This document shows, piece by piece, positions 16,036-24,469 of a DNA stretch of 51,070 bases (within the stretch, counting starts at the first letter, position 1; the number at the start of each line of letters is the position of its first letter). Both the position numbers and the translations under genes were made by a program. Below the pieces are notes generated by a model. It was not told where the DNA came from. It worked only from the letters and a program-made list of their open reading frames with translations, and did not search any database. Source of the DNA: an uncultured Nitriliruptoraceae bacterium (GTDB lineage: Bacteria; Actinomycetota; Nitriliruptoria; Nitriliruptorales; Nitriliruptoraceae); assembly GCA_913060655.1 (NCBI GenBank), contig CAJXTG010000009.1:1-51070 (forward strand). The letters are read 5' to 3'.

Positions 16036-18780
16036 GTGTCGGAGGGCGCCGCACGGGACCCCGCGGCGTCGCAGGTCCGCCTGCTCGGTGACCTGCTCGG
16101 CCGCAGCGTCGCGTCCGTCGACGGCGACGACCGGCTCGCCCTCGTCGAGCGGGTCCGCACCCTGTCGGTGGCCCACCGGCGCGGCGCCGACGACGCCGAG
16201 CTGCAGGCGCTGCTGCGTGACCTGCCCGCCGAGGACGCCCGCATCGTCGCCCGCGCGTTCGCGGCCTGGTTCCACCTCGTCAACCTCGCCGAGGACCAGG
16301 CGCAGGCGCGGAGCCTGATCGACGCCCGTCACACGTCGGCCGCGCAGGGGCACCCGCACGGGGAGACCCTGCTCGCGGCGCTCACGACGCTGCGCGACGC
16401 CGGCACCCCGGCCGACGACGTCGCCCGGCTGCTGCACGACCTCCGCGTCCGCCTCGTCCTCACCGCGCACCCGACGGAGACGCGCCGGCGCAGCGTGCTC
16501 GCGAAGCTCGTCCGCACCGCCGACCTGCTGCGCCGCCTCGACACCGCACCGCTGTCCCCCGAGGACCGGGCCGACCTGACCCGGCAGCTGTCCGAGGAGG
16601 TCACCGCACTGTGGCTGACCGACGAGACGCGGGACCGTGCGCCGACCGTCGTCGACGAGGTGCGCAACTCGATCTTCTGGTTCGACGCGTCGATCTTCTG
16701 GGTCGTGCCGCGCATCATGCGCGAACTGCGGGCCGCGGTCGCCGCCACCTACCCCGAGCTCACCCCCACCTTCGAGCGGCCGCTCACGTTCGGATCGTGG
16801 GTCGGCGGGGACCGTGACGGCAACCCGAACGTGACCGCGACGGTGACCGCCGCCGCCCTCGACGAGCACCAGCGGATGGCGCTGCAGCTGCTGCGACGCA
16901 GCATCGAGGGGATGCACGCCCACCTGTCCGTCGGGATCTCCCGCGGGGTCAGCCCCGAGCTGGCCGCGCGGGCGGACGACCTCGCCGCGCTCCTCGGCGA
17001 CGGCGACGGGCCCGAATGGCGCTACGCGGACCAGCCGTACCGGCGCTTCCTCGCGCTCGTGCACCGCCGGCTCGGACGCACCGCCGCGACGCTCGCGCGG
17101 CCGTGGGCGGAACGGACGACACCCGACGACGCCTACGCCGGTGCGGACGAGCTGCTCGACGACCTGCGGATGCTGCAGCGCAGCCTGCGCGACGCCGGGG
17201 CCGGCGAGCTCGCCGACGGCAGGCTCGCCGACCTCGTCGTCCAGGCGGAGGTGTTCGGCTTCCACCTCGCGACCCTCGACGTGCGCATGCACGCGCGCAC
17301 GCTGCGGGCCAGCGTCGCGGAGCTGCTCGCCCGCTACGGCGACCTGCCCGGCGGCGACCGCGACACGCCCGAGGACCTGCACGCGCTGCTCGTGCGCGAG
17401 CTCGACGAACCGCGGCCGCTGACGCCGGCGCGGCTGGACCACGGGCCGACCACCGCCGACACGATCGCGCTGTTCCGCACGGTGCGCACCGCGCAGGAGC
17501 GTCTCGGACCGCGCGCGGTCGACACGTGCATCGTGTCGGGCACCGAGCACGTCGCCGACGTCCTCGCGCCGCTCGTGCTCGCGCGTGACGCCGGCTGCGC
17601 CGGCGGGCTCGACGTCGTCCCCCTGCTCGAGTCGGCGACCGCGCTGCGCAACGCCGCCGCCCTGCTCGACGAGCTGCTGTCCATCCCCGCCTACCGGGCG
17701 CACGTCACCGCCCGCGGCGACCACCAGACGGTGATGGTCGGCTACTCCGACTCCAACAAGGACTCCGGCTACCTCGCGGCGAACTGGCAGCTGCAGCAGG
17801 CGCAGACCGACCTCGTCCGCGTCGCCGACGCCCACGGGGTGCGGCTCACGATCTTCCACGGGCGCGGCGGCTCCGTCGGCCGCGGCGGTGGCCCGGCGAA
17901 CGCGGCGATCCGCGCGCAGCCGCCGGAGACGATCCGCGGCCGGTTCTCCATGACGGAGCAGGGTGAGGTGATCGCGTCGCGCTACCGCGACCCGATGCTC
18001 GCCCACCGCCACCTCGAGCTGACCCTCCATGCGGTGCTGGTCAACTCCGGCCAGCGCGGCAGCGGCGACGACACCGGCCGGCTCGCCGAGGTGATGGACG
18101 CGCTGGCGGCCACGTCACGGGCGACCTACCGCGAACGCGTCGCCGACGCCCCGATGCTGCGCGACTACCTCGAGACCGCGACCCCCGTCGAGGCGATGGG
18201 GCGGCTCAACATCGCCTCCCGTCCGGCGCGGCGGCGCGAGGGCGGTGGTATCGAGGACCTGCGGGCGATCCCGTGGGTGTTCGCGTGGACGCAGAGCCGG
18301 GCGAACCTGCCCGGCTGGTTCGGCATCGGATCGGCGCTCGAGGCGTGGGCCGGGGAGGACGACGCCCGCTGGGCCGAGCTGCGGGACCTCACCGCACGGC
18401 ATCCGCTGCTCGAGGCGACGCTCGCGAACGCGGAGATGGTGCTCGCGAAGACCGACCTGCGCATCCACGCCGACTACGCGCGGCTCGCGGACGCACCGGT
18501 GCGCGACGGGCTGCTGCCCGCGATCGTCGAGGAGCACGACCGGACGCTGCGCGCGCTCGTGCGGCTGCGCGGCGGCGAGGCGCTGCTCGACCACGACCCG
18601 GAGCTGCGCGACGTGCTGGCCCTGCGCGAGCCGTACCTCTACCCGCTGCACGTCACCCAGGTCGCGCTGCTCGAACGGCTCGCACCGGACGCGGACGACG
18701 AGCCGCACGCCGAGCTGCTCGAGGACGCGTTCCTCGTCGCGACCAACGGCATCGCCGCGGGCCTGCGCAACACCGGCTGA
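16036..18780 (+). CDS. ppc: phosphoenolpyruvate carboxylase
   Basis: A 914-residue PEP carboxylase, carboxylating PEP to oxaloacetate to replenish the TCA cycle. Signatures in order are LTAHPTETRRRSVL (catalytic His, about residue 146), FGSWVGGDRDGNPNVT, VMVGYSDSNKDSGYLAANW, FHGRGGSVGRGGGP, PWVFAWTQSRANLPGWFG, and the C-terminal NGIAAGLRNTG that carries the active-site tail. Length is typical of the bacterial enzyme. It starts with GTG 4 bases after the clpP stop, close enough to be co-transcribed. The end is 7 bp from the convergent SIS gene. No truncation is seen. Confidence 0.97.
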   Translation: MSEGAARDPAASQVRLLGDLLGRSVASVDGDDRLALVERVRTLSVAHRRGADDAELQALLRDLPAEDARIVARAFAAWFHLVNLAEDQAQARSLIDARHTSAAQGHPHGETLLAALTTLRDAGTPADDVARLLHDLRVRLVLTAHPTETRRRSVLAKLVRTADLLRRLDTAPLSPEDRADLTRQLSEEVTALWLTDETRDRAPTVVDEVRNSIFWFDASIFWVVPRIMRELRAAVAATYPELTPTFERPLTFGSWVGGDRDGNPNVTATVTAAALDEHQRMALQLLRRSIEGMHAHLSVGISRGVSPELAARADDLAALLGDGDGPEWRYADQPYRRFLALVHRRLGRTAATLARPWAERTTPDDAYAGADELLDDLRMLQRSLRDAGAGELADGRLADLVVQAEVFGFHLATLDVRMHARTLRASVAELLARYGDLPGGDRDTPEDLHALLVRELDEPRPLTPARLDHGPTTADTIALFRTVRTAQERLGPRAVDTCIVSGTEHVADVLAPLVLARDAGCAGGLDVVPLLESATALRNAAALLDELLSIPAYRAHVTARGDHQTVMVGYSDSNKDSGYLAANWQLQQAQTDLVRVADAHGVRLTIFHGRGGSVGRGGGPANAAIRAQPPETIRGRFSMTEQGEVIASRYRDPMLAHRHLELTLHAVLVNSGQRGSGDDTGRLAEVMDALAATSRATYRERVADAPMLRDYLETATPVEAMGRLNIASRPARRREGGGIEDLRAIPWVFAWTQSRANLPGWFGIGSALEAWAGEDDARWAELRDLTARHPLLEATLANAEMVLAKTDLRIHADYARLADAPVRDGLLPAIVEEHDRTLRALVRLRGGEALLDHDPELRDVLALREPYLYPLHVTQVALLERLAPDADDEPHAELLEDAFLVATNGIAAGLRNTG

Positions 18781-18787
18781 GGCGCGG

Positions 18788-19798
18788 TCAGCTCGTCAGC
18801 GTGACCTTGTCGAGGCCACGCGGCCGGTCAGGGTCCAGTCCGCGGGCCCGCGCGGCCCCGTGGGCGAAGGCCTGCAGGGCTGGCGCCGCGACGATCGGGG
18901 CGAGCCACTCCGGCGCCGACGGGACGAGCAGGTGCGCGTCCGCCGGGAACGAGGGGTCGTCGGTCAGCGCGACCACGTGCGCACCGCGGGCCCGGAGCTC
19001 CTCCGCGGCCGCGTGCAGGTCGGTGAACACCGCACCAGCGGTCGCGACGACGAGGACGAGCAGCCCCTCCTCCGCGGCGGCGATCGGACCGTGCCGCAGG
19101 TCGGCCGCCGACTGGGCCTGCGCGACGAGGTTGGTCAGCTCCTGCAGCTTCAGCGCCCACTCGTGCGCGGTCGCGAAGTGCATGCCGCGCCCGACGACCA
19201 TGCATCGGTCGCGGTCACCCACGACCGCACCGGCGTCCGCAGCAGCGTCGGTACGGGCCAGCGCGGCGCGTACGAGCGCCGGCAGCGCGGCGAGCTCGGT
19301 CGCGCCGTCCGAGGCGGCGGCGAGGCCCGCGACGGCCGCCAGCTGGGCCGTGTACGTCTTCGTCGCGGCGACCGCGAGCTCGGGACCGGCGGCGAGATCG
19401 ACGACCGCGTCGGCGACGTCCGCGAGCGGGGAGTCCGGCGCGTTCGTGATCGCGAGTGCCGGCCGCCCCTGACGGCGGGCGTCCTCCAGCACGGCGAGCA
19501 GGTCGGGGGAACGGCCCGACTGGGACACGCCGACGGCCAGGGTGCCGTCGAGCCGCGGGGCGACGCCGTAGCGGCTGTGCAGCGAGGGGATGGCGAGACC
19601 GACGGGGAGCCGCAGCCGCTGGCCCCAGACGTACTGCGCGTAGCGGAGCGCGTTGTCGCTGGTCCCCCGTCCGACGCCGAGCACCGGCCCCGCGTGTCCC
19701 CCGACGAGCGCCCGGGCCGCGTCGCCCGGTGCCATCAGCCGTGCGAGCAGCGCCTCGACGACGTCGGCCTGCTCATGGAGCTCCGCCCACATACTCAC
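18788..19798 (-). CDS. SIS-domain sugar-phosphate isomerase/deaminase, GlmS-isomerase/NagB-II-like
   Basis: A 336-residue protein of two sugar-isomerase (SIS) domains without the glutaminase domain of GlmS. Seen are GRGTSDNALRYAQY at about 42-55, GVSQSGRSPDL at about 90-100, ATKTYTAQ, GRGMHFATAHEWALKLQEL in domain 2, ADLRHGP at about 232-238, and a tail DRPRGLDKVTLTS. The tail matches the GlmS C-terminal pattern ending PRNLAKSVTV, including its lysine. The GlmS catalytic loop GELKHGP appears here as ADLRHGP, a Glu-to-Asp change. GlmS-like deaminases (NagB-II type) convert glucosamine-6-phosphate to fructose-6-phosphate and ammonia; that is the most likely role. The GTG start overlaps the ROK repressor stop (GTGA). 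Confidence 0.85.
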   Translation of the reverse strand: MSMWAELHEQADVVEALLARLMAPGDAARALVGGHAGPVLGVGRGTSDNALRYAQYVWGQRLRLPVGLAIPSLHSRYGVAPRLDGTLAVGVSQSGRSPDLLAVLEDARRQGRPALAITNAPDSPLADVADAVVDLAAGPELAVAATKTYTAQLAAVAGLAAASDGATELAALPALVRAALARTDAAADAGAVVGDRDRCMVVGRGMHFATAHEWALKLQELTNLVAQAQSAADLRHGPIAAAEEGLLVLVVATAGAVFTDLHAAAEELRARGAHVVALTDDPSFPADAHLLVPSAPEWLAPIVAAPALQAFAHGAARARGLDPDRPRGLDKVTLTS

Positions 19799-21057
19799 CG
19801 CTCCGCCCCCTCCGCGGTCGCGACGGTGCGGCCCATCGGATCCGCCTCGGCGAGCAGGCGGGCGCGCAGCGTGTCGAGGCCGGCGGCCAGCGCCCCCTCG
19901 TACGGGGCACGGACCCCCAGGGTGCTCGGAAGCAGCTCGGGCCCGCGGGGCAGCAGCCGTGAGGCGTAGCGGGCGACCGCGGCGGCGAGCCGCGCGTCGG
20001 AGCCGACGCGCCCACCGAGGACGACGAGCCGCGGGTCGAGCATCGCTGCTGCGGCGGCGACACCGAGTGCGAGCGTCCGTGCCTCCTCGTCGACGAGTCG
20101 CGCCGCGAGCGTGTCGCCGCCCGCGGCGGCGGTCAGGACGTCGGTCGCCGTCGCCTCCGCGCGCAGGATGGTCGCCTCACCGCGGGCGAGCGCCTCGTGG
20201 AGCCGGCGACTGAGCCCACCCCCTGCCGCCGCCGCCTCGAAGGCGCCGGCGCCGCGGTAGGTCGGGTCGTACGGGTTGGCACCGATGGGCAGCAGGGCCA
20301 GCTCACCGGCGGCACCGCTGTGACCACGGAACAGCTCCCCGTCGATGACGACGCCCATGCCGGCTCCGGACCCCACGGAGATGACGACGAAGTCGTCGAC
20401 GCCCTGCGCCGTGCCGACGCGCCGCTCGCCCAGCGCAGCGAGGTTGACGTCGTTCTCGACGACGACCTCCGTCCCGGTGCGCGCCGAGAGCGCGGCGCGA
20501 GGATGCATCCCGGTGAGCGCGGGGACGCTGGGAACGTCGGTGACGGTGTCGGTCGCGGCCCGCCACACGCCCGGTACGCCGAGGGAGACGATGCCGAGGG
20601 AGCGGGGATCGAGCTCGGCCGCGGCGAGCAGCTCCTCGCGGAGCCGTCCGAGCCGCGCGATCAGCCCTTCCGGCCGATCGTCGTCGAGCAGCACGGTCCG
20701 CTGTTCGAGCGTGCGTCCGCGGAGATCCGCGACCCCGGCCTGAACGGCCTCCCCGTCGAGCACGAGGGCCACGACGTGCCCGGCGGTCGGGACGAGGCCG
20801 TACAGGTGGGCGGGCCGACCGAGGCTGCCGGAGGCGACGCCGAGCTCGTCGACCAGGCCGAGACGCTCGAGGTCGGCGACGAGCGAGGACACGGTCGGGA
20901 GGGAGATGCCGGTGCGCTCGGCCAGGGCGGGCCGGGTCGACCCGCCCTCCTCGTCGAGCAGGACGTCGAGGACGGCCCGCAGGTTGAGCGAGCGCACCAG
21001 TCCGGGGCCGCTGCCGCGCGGTTCCGGATCGGGCCGGTCGTCGTGCGCTGCGGTCAC
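19795..21057 (-). CDS. ROK-family transcriptional regulator
   Basis: A 420-residue ROK (NagC/Mlc/XylR-like) regulator. An N-terminal winged helix-turn-helix (LAERTGISLPTVSSLVADLERLGLV, about residues 44-70) precedes a ROK sugar-kinase-like domain with VVENDVNLAALGERR, ISVGSGAGMGVVIDGELF and VVLGGRVGSD. The usual ROK zinc motif CxCGxxGC after the GHxGxxGE helix is absent: the segment after SGAAGELALLPIG has no cysteine. It is therefore a non-zinc member. GTG at 21057 follows AGGAAGGGG. It shares GTGA with the SIS gene and diverges from the kinase-transporter operon, which it probably represses by binding the 21153-21194 region. Confidence 0.92.
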   Translation of the reverse strand: MTAAHDDRPDPEPRGSGPGLVRSLNLRAVLDVLLDEEGGSTRPALAERTGISLPTVSSLVADLERLGLVDELGVASGSLGRPAHLYGLVPTAGHVVALVLDGEAVQAGVADLRGRTLEQRTVLLDDDRPEGLIARLGRLREELLAAAELDPRSLGIVSLGVPGVWRAATDTVTDVPSVPALTGMHPRAALSARTGTEVVVENDVNLAALGERRVGTAQGVDDFVVISVGSGAGMGVVIDGELFRGHSGAAGELALLPIGANPYDPTYRGAGAFEAAAAGGGLSRRLHEALARGEATILRAEATATDVLTAAAGGDTLAARLVDEEARTLALGVAAAAAMLDPRLVVLGGRVGSDARLAAAVARYASRLLPRGPELLPSTLGVRAPYEGALAAGLDTLRARLLAEADPMGRTVATAEGAER

Positions 21058-21152
21058 CGTGCCCCTTCCTTCGCGTCCGCCCGGCGGGTCCGCCGCGGGT
21101 CGGCGACCCGGCGGCCGGGTGCATCCGGCCGGATGGCACGACCCTAGCCGCC

Positions 21153-21194
21153 TTGACTTACTTCGGAACCTTTCATAATGTAGTCCGAACGGAC
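21153..21194 (+). promoter_or_regulatory. promoter and operator region between ROK regulator and ROK kinase
   Basis: TTGACT at 21153-21158 and TAATGT at 21176-21181 have 17-bp spacing; the alternative -10 CATAAT at 21174 has 15-bp spacing. TTCGGA (21162-21167) and TCCGAA (21184-21189) form an inverted repeat over the -10. GTCCG-AA-CGGAC (21183-21194) is a second, compact palindrome at the expected start of transcription. A repressor bound here would block the operon, and the divergent ROK regulator is the obvious candidate. Confidence 0.55.
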
Positions 21195-21228
21195 ACGGTC
21201 GCTCACCGGTCCGGTGGGAGAACGGGGG

Positions 21229-22104
21229 GTGACGGGCGTGCAGGTCCTCGGTATCGACGTGGGTGGCTCGGAGGTCAAGGGCGCCGTCGTCGACACGGGC
21301 ACCGGCACGCTCCGCACGCCGCCGGACCGGCATCCGACCCCCTCCCCCTCCGACCCCGACGCGCTGGCCGCGGTCATGCGCGCGATCGTCGACGGGCTCG
21401 CCTGGGCGGGGCCGATCGGCTGCGCCTTCCCCGCACCGATCGTCGACGGGACGGTCACCACCGCCGACAACATCGACGGGTCGTGGGTGGGACTCCGGGG
21501 CGGCGAGGTGCTCGCCGGCCACCTCGGCCACCCCGTCCACCTGCTCAACGACGGGGACGCCGCGGCCGTCGCGGAGAGCCGCTTCGGCGCCGCACGTGGG
21601 CACGGCACCGTGCTCGTGCTGACGTTCGGGACGGGTGTCGGCAGCGCGCTGCTCCGCGACGGGCGGCTCGTCCCCAACACCGAGCTCGGACATCTGCGCT
21701 TCGGTGACAGCGACCTGGAGACGTACGCCGCAGCCAGCGCGATCGCCCGCGACGGGCTCGATGACGACGCCTGGTCGGCACGGGCCAACGCGGTGATGCG
21801 TCACCTGTGCGACGTCCTCGCCGCCGACCGGATCGTCGTCGGCGGCGGCATCTCAGAACGTTTCGAACAGCTCCGGCTCGGCGAGGGCGTCCCCGCCCCC
21901 GTCGTGCCGGCCCGCCTCGGGAACGACGCGGGCATCGTCGGTGCGGCCGTGTCAGCCGCCTCCGGCGACACGTCGGCACGTCCGACGACGAACGGCGTGG
22001 GCGCGGCCCGCGGGGAGCAGGGGCTCCCCGACGGGCTGCTGCTCAGCACGACGTCACGCAGCGCCGCTGCGGACGGCAGGACCACGGAGGGAGCACACAG
22101 ATGA
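21229..22104 (+). CDS. ROK-family sugar kinase, polyphosphate-glucokinase-like
   Basis: A 291-residue ROK kinase. The ATP/phosphate loop is GIDVGGSEVKGAVVD near the N-terminus, the catalytic Asp lies in LLNDGDAAAVAE, and LTFGTGVGSALLRDGRLVPNTELGHL closely follows the pattern of actinobacterial polyphosphate/ATP glucokinases. It should phosphorylate an imported hexose or hexosamine at C6, using ATP or polyphosphate. The zinc motif CxCGxxGC is absent, as in that subgroup. GTG at 21229 is chosen because GGGAG lies 8 bases upstream. The last 45 or so residues are a low-complexity tail. The stop overlaps the binding-protein gene as ATGA, tying the kinase to the transporter's substrate. Confidence 0.86.
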   Translation: MTGVQVLGIDVGGSEVKGAVVDTGTGTLRTPPDRHPTPSPSDPDALAAVMRAIVDGLAWAGPIGCAFPAPIVDGTVTTADNIDGSWVGLRGGEVLAGHLGHPVHLLNDGDAAAVAESRFGAARGHGTVLVLTFGTGVGSALLRDGRLVPNTELGHLRFGDSDLETYAAASAIARDGLDDDAWSARANAVMRHLCDVLAADRIVVGGGISERFEQLRLGEGVPAPVVPARLGNDAGIVGAAVSAASGDTSARPTTNGVGAARGEQGLPDGLLLSTTSRSAAADGRTTEGAHR

Positions 22105-23429
22105 GATCAGGGAACTTCCGACGGCGCGCGGTGCCACTCATCGCCGCCGTCGCCCTCGTCGCCGCGGCCTGCGGCGGCGCGGAGGACAGCACGACGGATG
22201 CCAACGACGAGACCGCCGCTCCGGCGCCGGCCCCGTCCGAGACGGTCGACGAGGAGGGCAACACCGAGCTCCACGTCTTCCACTTCAAGGTCAACATCCA
22301 GACGCAGTGGCAGAACCTGACCGACGAGTACTCGGCGGAGCAGGGTGACGTCACCTTCGTCAACGAGATCATCGGTGGTGGGAACGCCTGGCTGCCGATC
22401 CTGAAGTCCAAGTTCGCTGCGGACCGTGGCCCCGACATCTTCATCGTCGAGGGTCCCGCGCAGGCCGCGGAGTTCAGCGACTACCTGTCCGACCTCACCG
22501 GTGAGGCGTGGACCGAGAGCGTGTTCCCGTGGGCGATCGAGCCACTGACGCAGGACGGCCAGATCCTCGGGATGCCCGTGAACGTCGAGGGGTACGGCTA
22601 CATCTACAACAAGGCCATCTTCGACGACGCCGGTGTCACCGAGAAGCCGACCACGGTGTCCGAGCTGCGGGCAGCCGCCGAGCAGCTCGAGTCCGCCGGG
22701 TACGTGCCGTTCGGCACCGGCTACGGCGTGTGGTGGGTCAGCGGTCTGCACCTGATGAACATCGGGTTCGCCCGTCAGGAGGACCCGCAGGCGTTCCTCC
22801 AGCAGGCGCTCGCCCGCGAGGTCACCTTCGCGGACGACCCGGTGTTCCAGCAGCTCGGCGACCTCGTCCAGGTCACCCTGGACCACAGCGAGCCGGACCC
22901 GCTGACCACCGACGTCCCGGCGCAGAACCAGCTGTTCTTCGACGGCGAGGCCGCGATGATCCAGCAGGGCAACTGGCGCGAGATCCAGATCCTCGCCGCG
23001 GACCCCGAGGCCGACATCGGACTCGTGCCGATGTCGATCAACGACGACGCGACGGACGGTGACCGCATCGCGGTCGGTGTGCCGTTCTACTTCGTCGTGA
23101 ACTCGGAGTCCTCCGAGGCGGAGCAGGCCGAGGCGCGCGAGTTCCTCAACTGGCTCGTCACGTCGGAGACCGGCAAGCGCTACCTCGTCGAGGAGTTCGG
23201 CTTCATCCCGGCCTACGACGGCATCGAGGCGACCGGCCTCGGTGGGGTCAGCCAGGACATCCTGAGCTACTCGGCTGAGGGCAAGATCATCCCCTGGGTG
23301 TTCGGGTCGTTCCCGGACGGCTCGCCACAGGAGATGTCCGAGGCGTTCCAGCGCCATGTCGCCGGACAGGCGACGTGGGCGGAGACGCTCGCGGAGTTCG
23401 ACGCGATCTGGGACCGGCTCGCCGGCTGA
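22101..23429 (+). CDS. ABC sugar transporter substrate-binding lipoprotein (CUT1)
   Basis: A 442-residue extracytoplasmic binding protein. A basic N-region (RSGNFRRRA), a hydrophobic core and the lipobox LVAAAC give lipidation at Cys24. A Thr/Ala/Pro linker then leads to the mature domain, beginning NTELHVFHFKVN. Family-1 solute-binding features include MPVNVEGYGYIYNKAIFDDAG, VTLDHSEPDPLT and FFDGEAAMIQQGNW. CUT1 systems import oligosaccharides, glycosides or sugar derivatives. The specificity is unreadable; tryptophans and acidic residues around GYGVWWVSG would line the site. The ATG is preceded by GGAGGGAG and overlaps the kinase stop. Confidence 0.93.
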   Translation: MRSGNFRRRAVPLIAAVALVAAACGGAEDSTTDANDETAAPAPAPSETVDEEGNTELHVFHFKVNIQTQWQNLTDEYSAEQGDVTFVNEIIGGGNAWLPILKSKFAADRGPDIFIVEGPAQAAEFSDYLSDLTGEAWTESVFPWAIEPLTQDGQILGMPVNVEGYGYIYNKAIFDDAGVTEKPTTVSELRAAAEQLESAGYVPFGTGYGVWWVSGLHLMNIGFARQEDPQAFLQQALAREVTFADDPVFQQLGDLVQVTLDHSEPDPLTTDVPAQNQLFFDGEAAMIQQGNWREIQILAADPEADIGLVPMSINDDATDGDRIAVGVPFYFVVNSESSEAEQAEAREFLNWLVTSETGKRYLVEEFGFIPAYDGIEATGLGGVSQDILSYSAEGKIIPWVFGSFPDGSPQEMSEAFQRHVAGQATWAETLAEFDAIWDRLAG

Positions 23430-23434
23430 TCGTG

Positions 23435-23478
23435 GCTCCCGCCGCGGAGGGACCGGTCCTCCCCTCCGCGGCGGGAGC
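23435..23478 (+). terminator. 17-bp perfect hairpin between binding-protein and permease genes
   Basis: GCTCCCGCCGCGGAGGG and its exact complement flank a 10-base loop in the 98-bp gap between the lipoprotein and the first permease. It begins 5 bases after the stop codon. Such intercistronic hairpins usually protect the upstream message or partly end transcription so that the binding protein is made in excess over the membrane subunits. There is no T-run, so partial rather than full termination is likely. Confidence 0.6.
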
Positions 23479-23527
23479 ACCCCGCCCCGCCCTACCGTGA
23501 CCGCACGCCGACCGGAGGAGGCCGCGC

Positions 23528-24469
23528 ATGGCGCTCAAGGAGCTGCCACGTGCCGCTGCGAGCGCCGGCCGGACGACGGCGGGGCGCAGGAGCAGCAGGA
23601 CCGGGCGCACCGCCCGCCGGGACGACGCGATGTTCGTCGGACCGGCCGTCCTGCTCTTCGGCGGCATCCTCGGTGCCGGCTTCATCCTCGGCCTGTGGTA
23701 CTCCCTCGTCGAGTGGAACGGCGTCAACCGTGAGATGACCTTCATCGGGCTCGAGAACTACGCGACCCTGCTCTCCGACGACCGCATGCGCGGCAGCGCC
23801 TGGTTCACCGCCCGGTTCGCGCTGGTCACCACCGTCCTCTCCAACCTGATGGGTCTGGGCCTTGCGCTCCTCGTGACCCAGCCGGCACCGTTCCAACGCC
23901 TCTACCGGGCGATGTTCTTCCTCCCGAACGTGATCGGCGGCATCCTCCTCGGCTTCATCTTCCGCTTCGTCTTCTCGACCGCCTTCGACAGCCTCGGTGA
24001 ACTGACCGGGGTCGGACTGTTCCAGCTCCCCTGGCTCGGGACGCCGGCGACCGGCTTCTGGGGCACCGTCATCGTCTTCATGTGGCGCAGCTCGGGCTAC
24101 CTCATGGCCATCTACGTCGCCGCGATCGTCAGCGTCGATGAGGACCTCTACGAGGCCGCACGGGTCGACGGCGCGAACTGGCTGCAGTCCACCCGTCGGA
24201 TCACCCTGCCGCTGATCATGCCGGCGGTGACCGTCGGCGTGTTCCTGATGCTGTCGATCTCCAGCAAGCTGTTCGACGTCATCTTCGCACTGACCAACGG
24301 CGGGCCGTACGGATCGACGGAGGCGTTCGCGCTCAACATCTACAACGAGGCGTTCATCTACAACAACCTCGGACTCGCCTCCGCCAAGGCCGTCGTGTTC
24401 TTCGTCGCCGTCGGCGTGCTCACGCTCGTCCAGGTCCGCTTCACGCAGCGGCGCGAGGTGGAGCGGTGA
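23528..24469 (+). CDS. ABC sugar transporter permease, MalF-like
   Basis: A 313-residue inner-membrane permease with six predicted helices (first one around FVGPAVLLFGGILGAGFILG) after a basic 33-residue N-terminus. The cytoplasmic EAA loop that docks on the ATPase is YEAARVDGANWLQ at about 212-224. It pairs with the next gene to form the CUT1 translocation channel. ATG follows CCGGAGGAGG. The adjacent 3' gene overlaps by 4 bp (GTGA). No ATPase gene is present in the cluster, so the importer must use a shared MsiK-type ATPase, as many actinobacterial CUT1 systems do. Confidence 0.94.
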   Translation: MALKELPRAAASAGRTTAGRRSSRTGRTARRDDAMFVGPAVLLFGGILGAGFILGLWYSLVEWNGVNREMTFIGLENYATLLSDDRMRGSAWFTARFALVTTVLSNLMGLGLALLVTQPAPFQRLYRAMFFLPNVIGGILLGFIFRFVFSTAFDSLGELTGVGLFQLPWLGTPATGFWGTVIVFMWRSSGYLMAIYVAAIVSVDEDLYEAARVDGANWLQSTRRITLPLIMPAVTVGVFLMLSISSKLFDVIFALTNGGPYGSTEAFALNIYNEAFIYNNLGLASAKAVVFFVAVGVLTLVQVRFTQRREVER

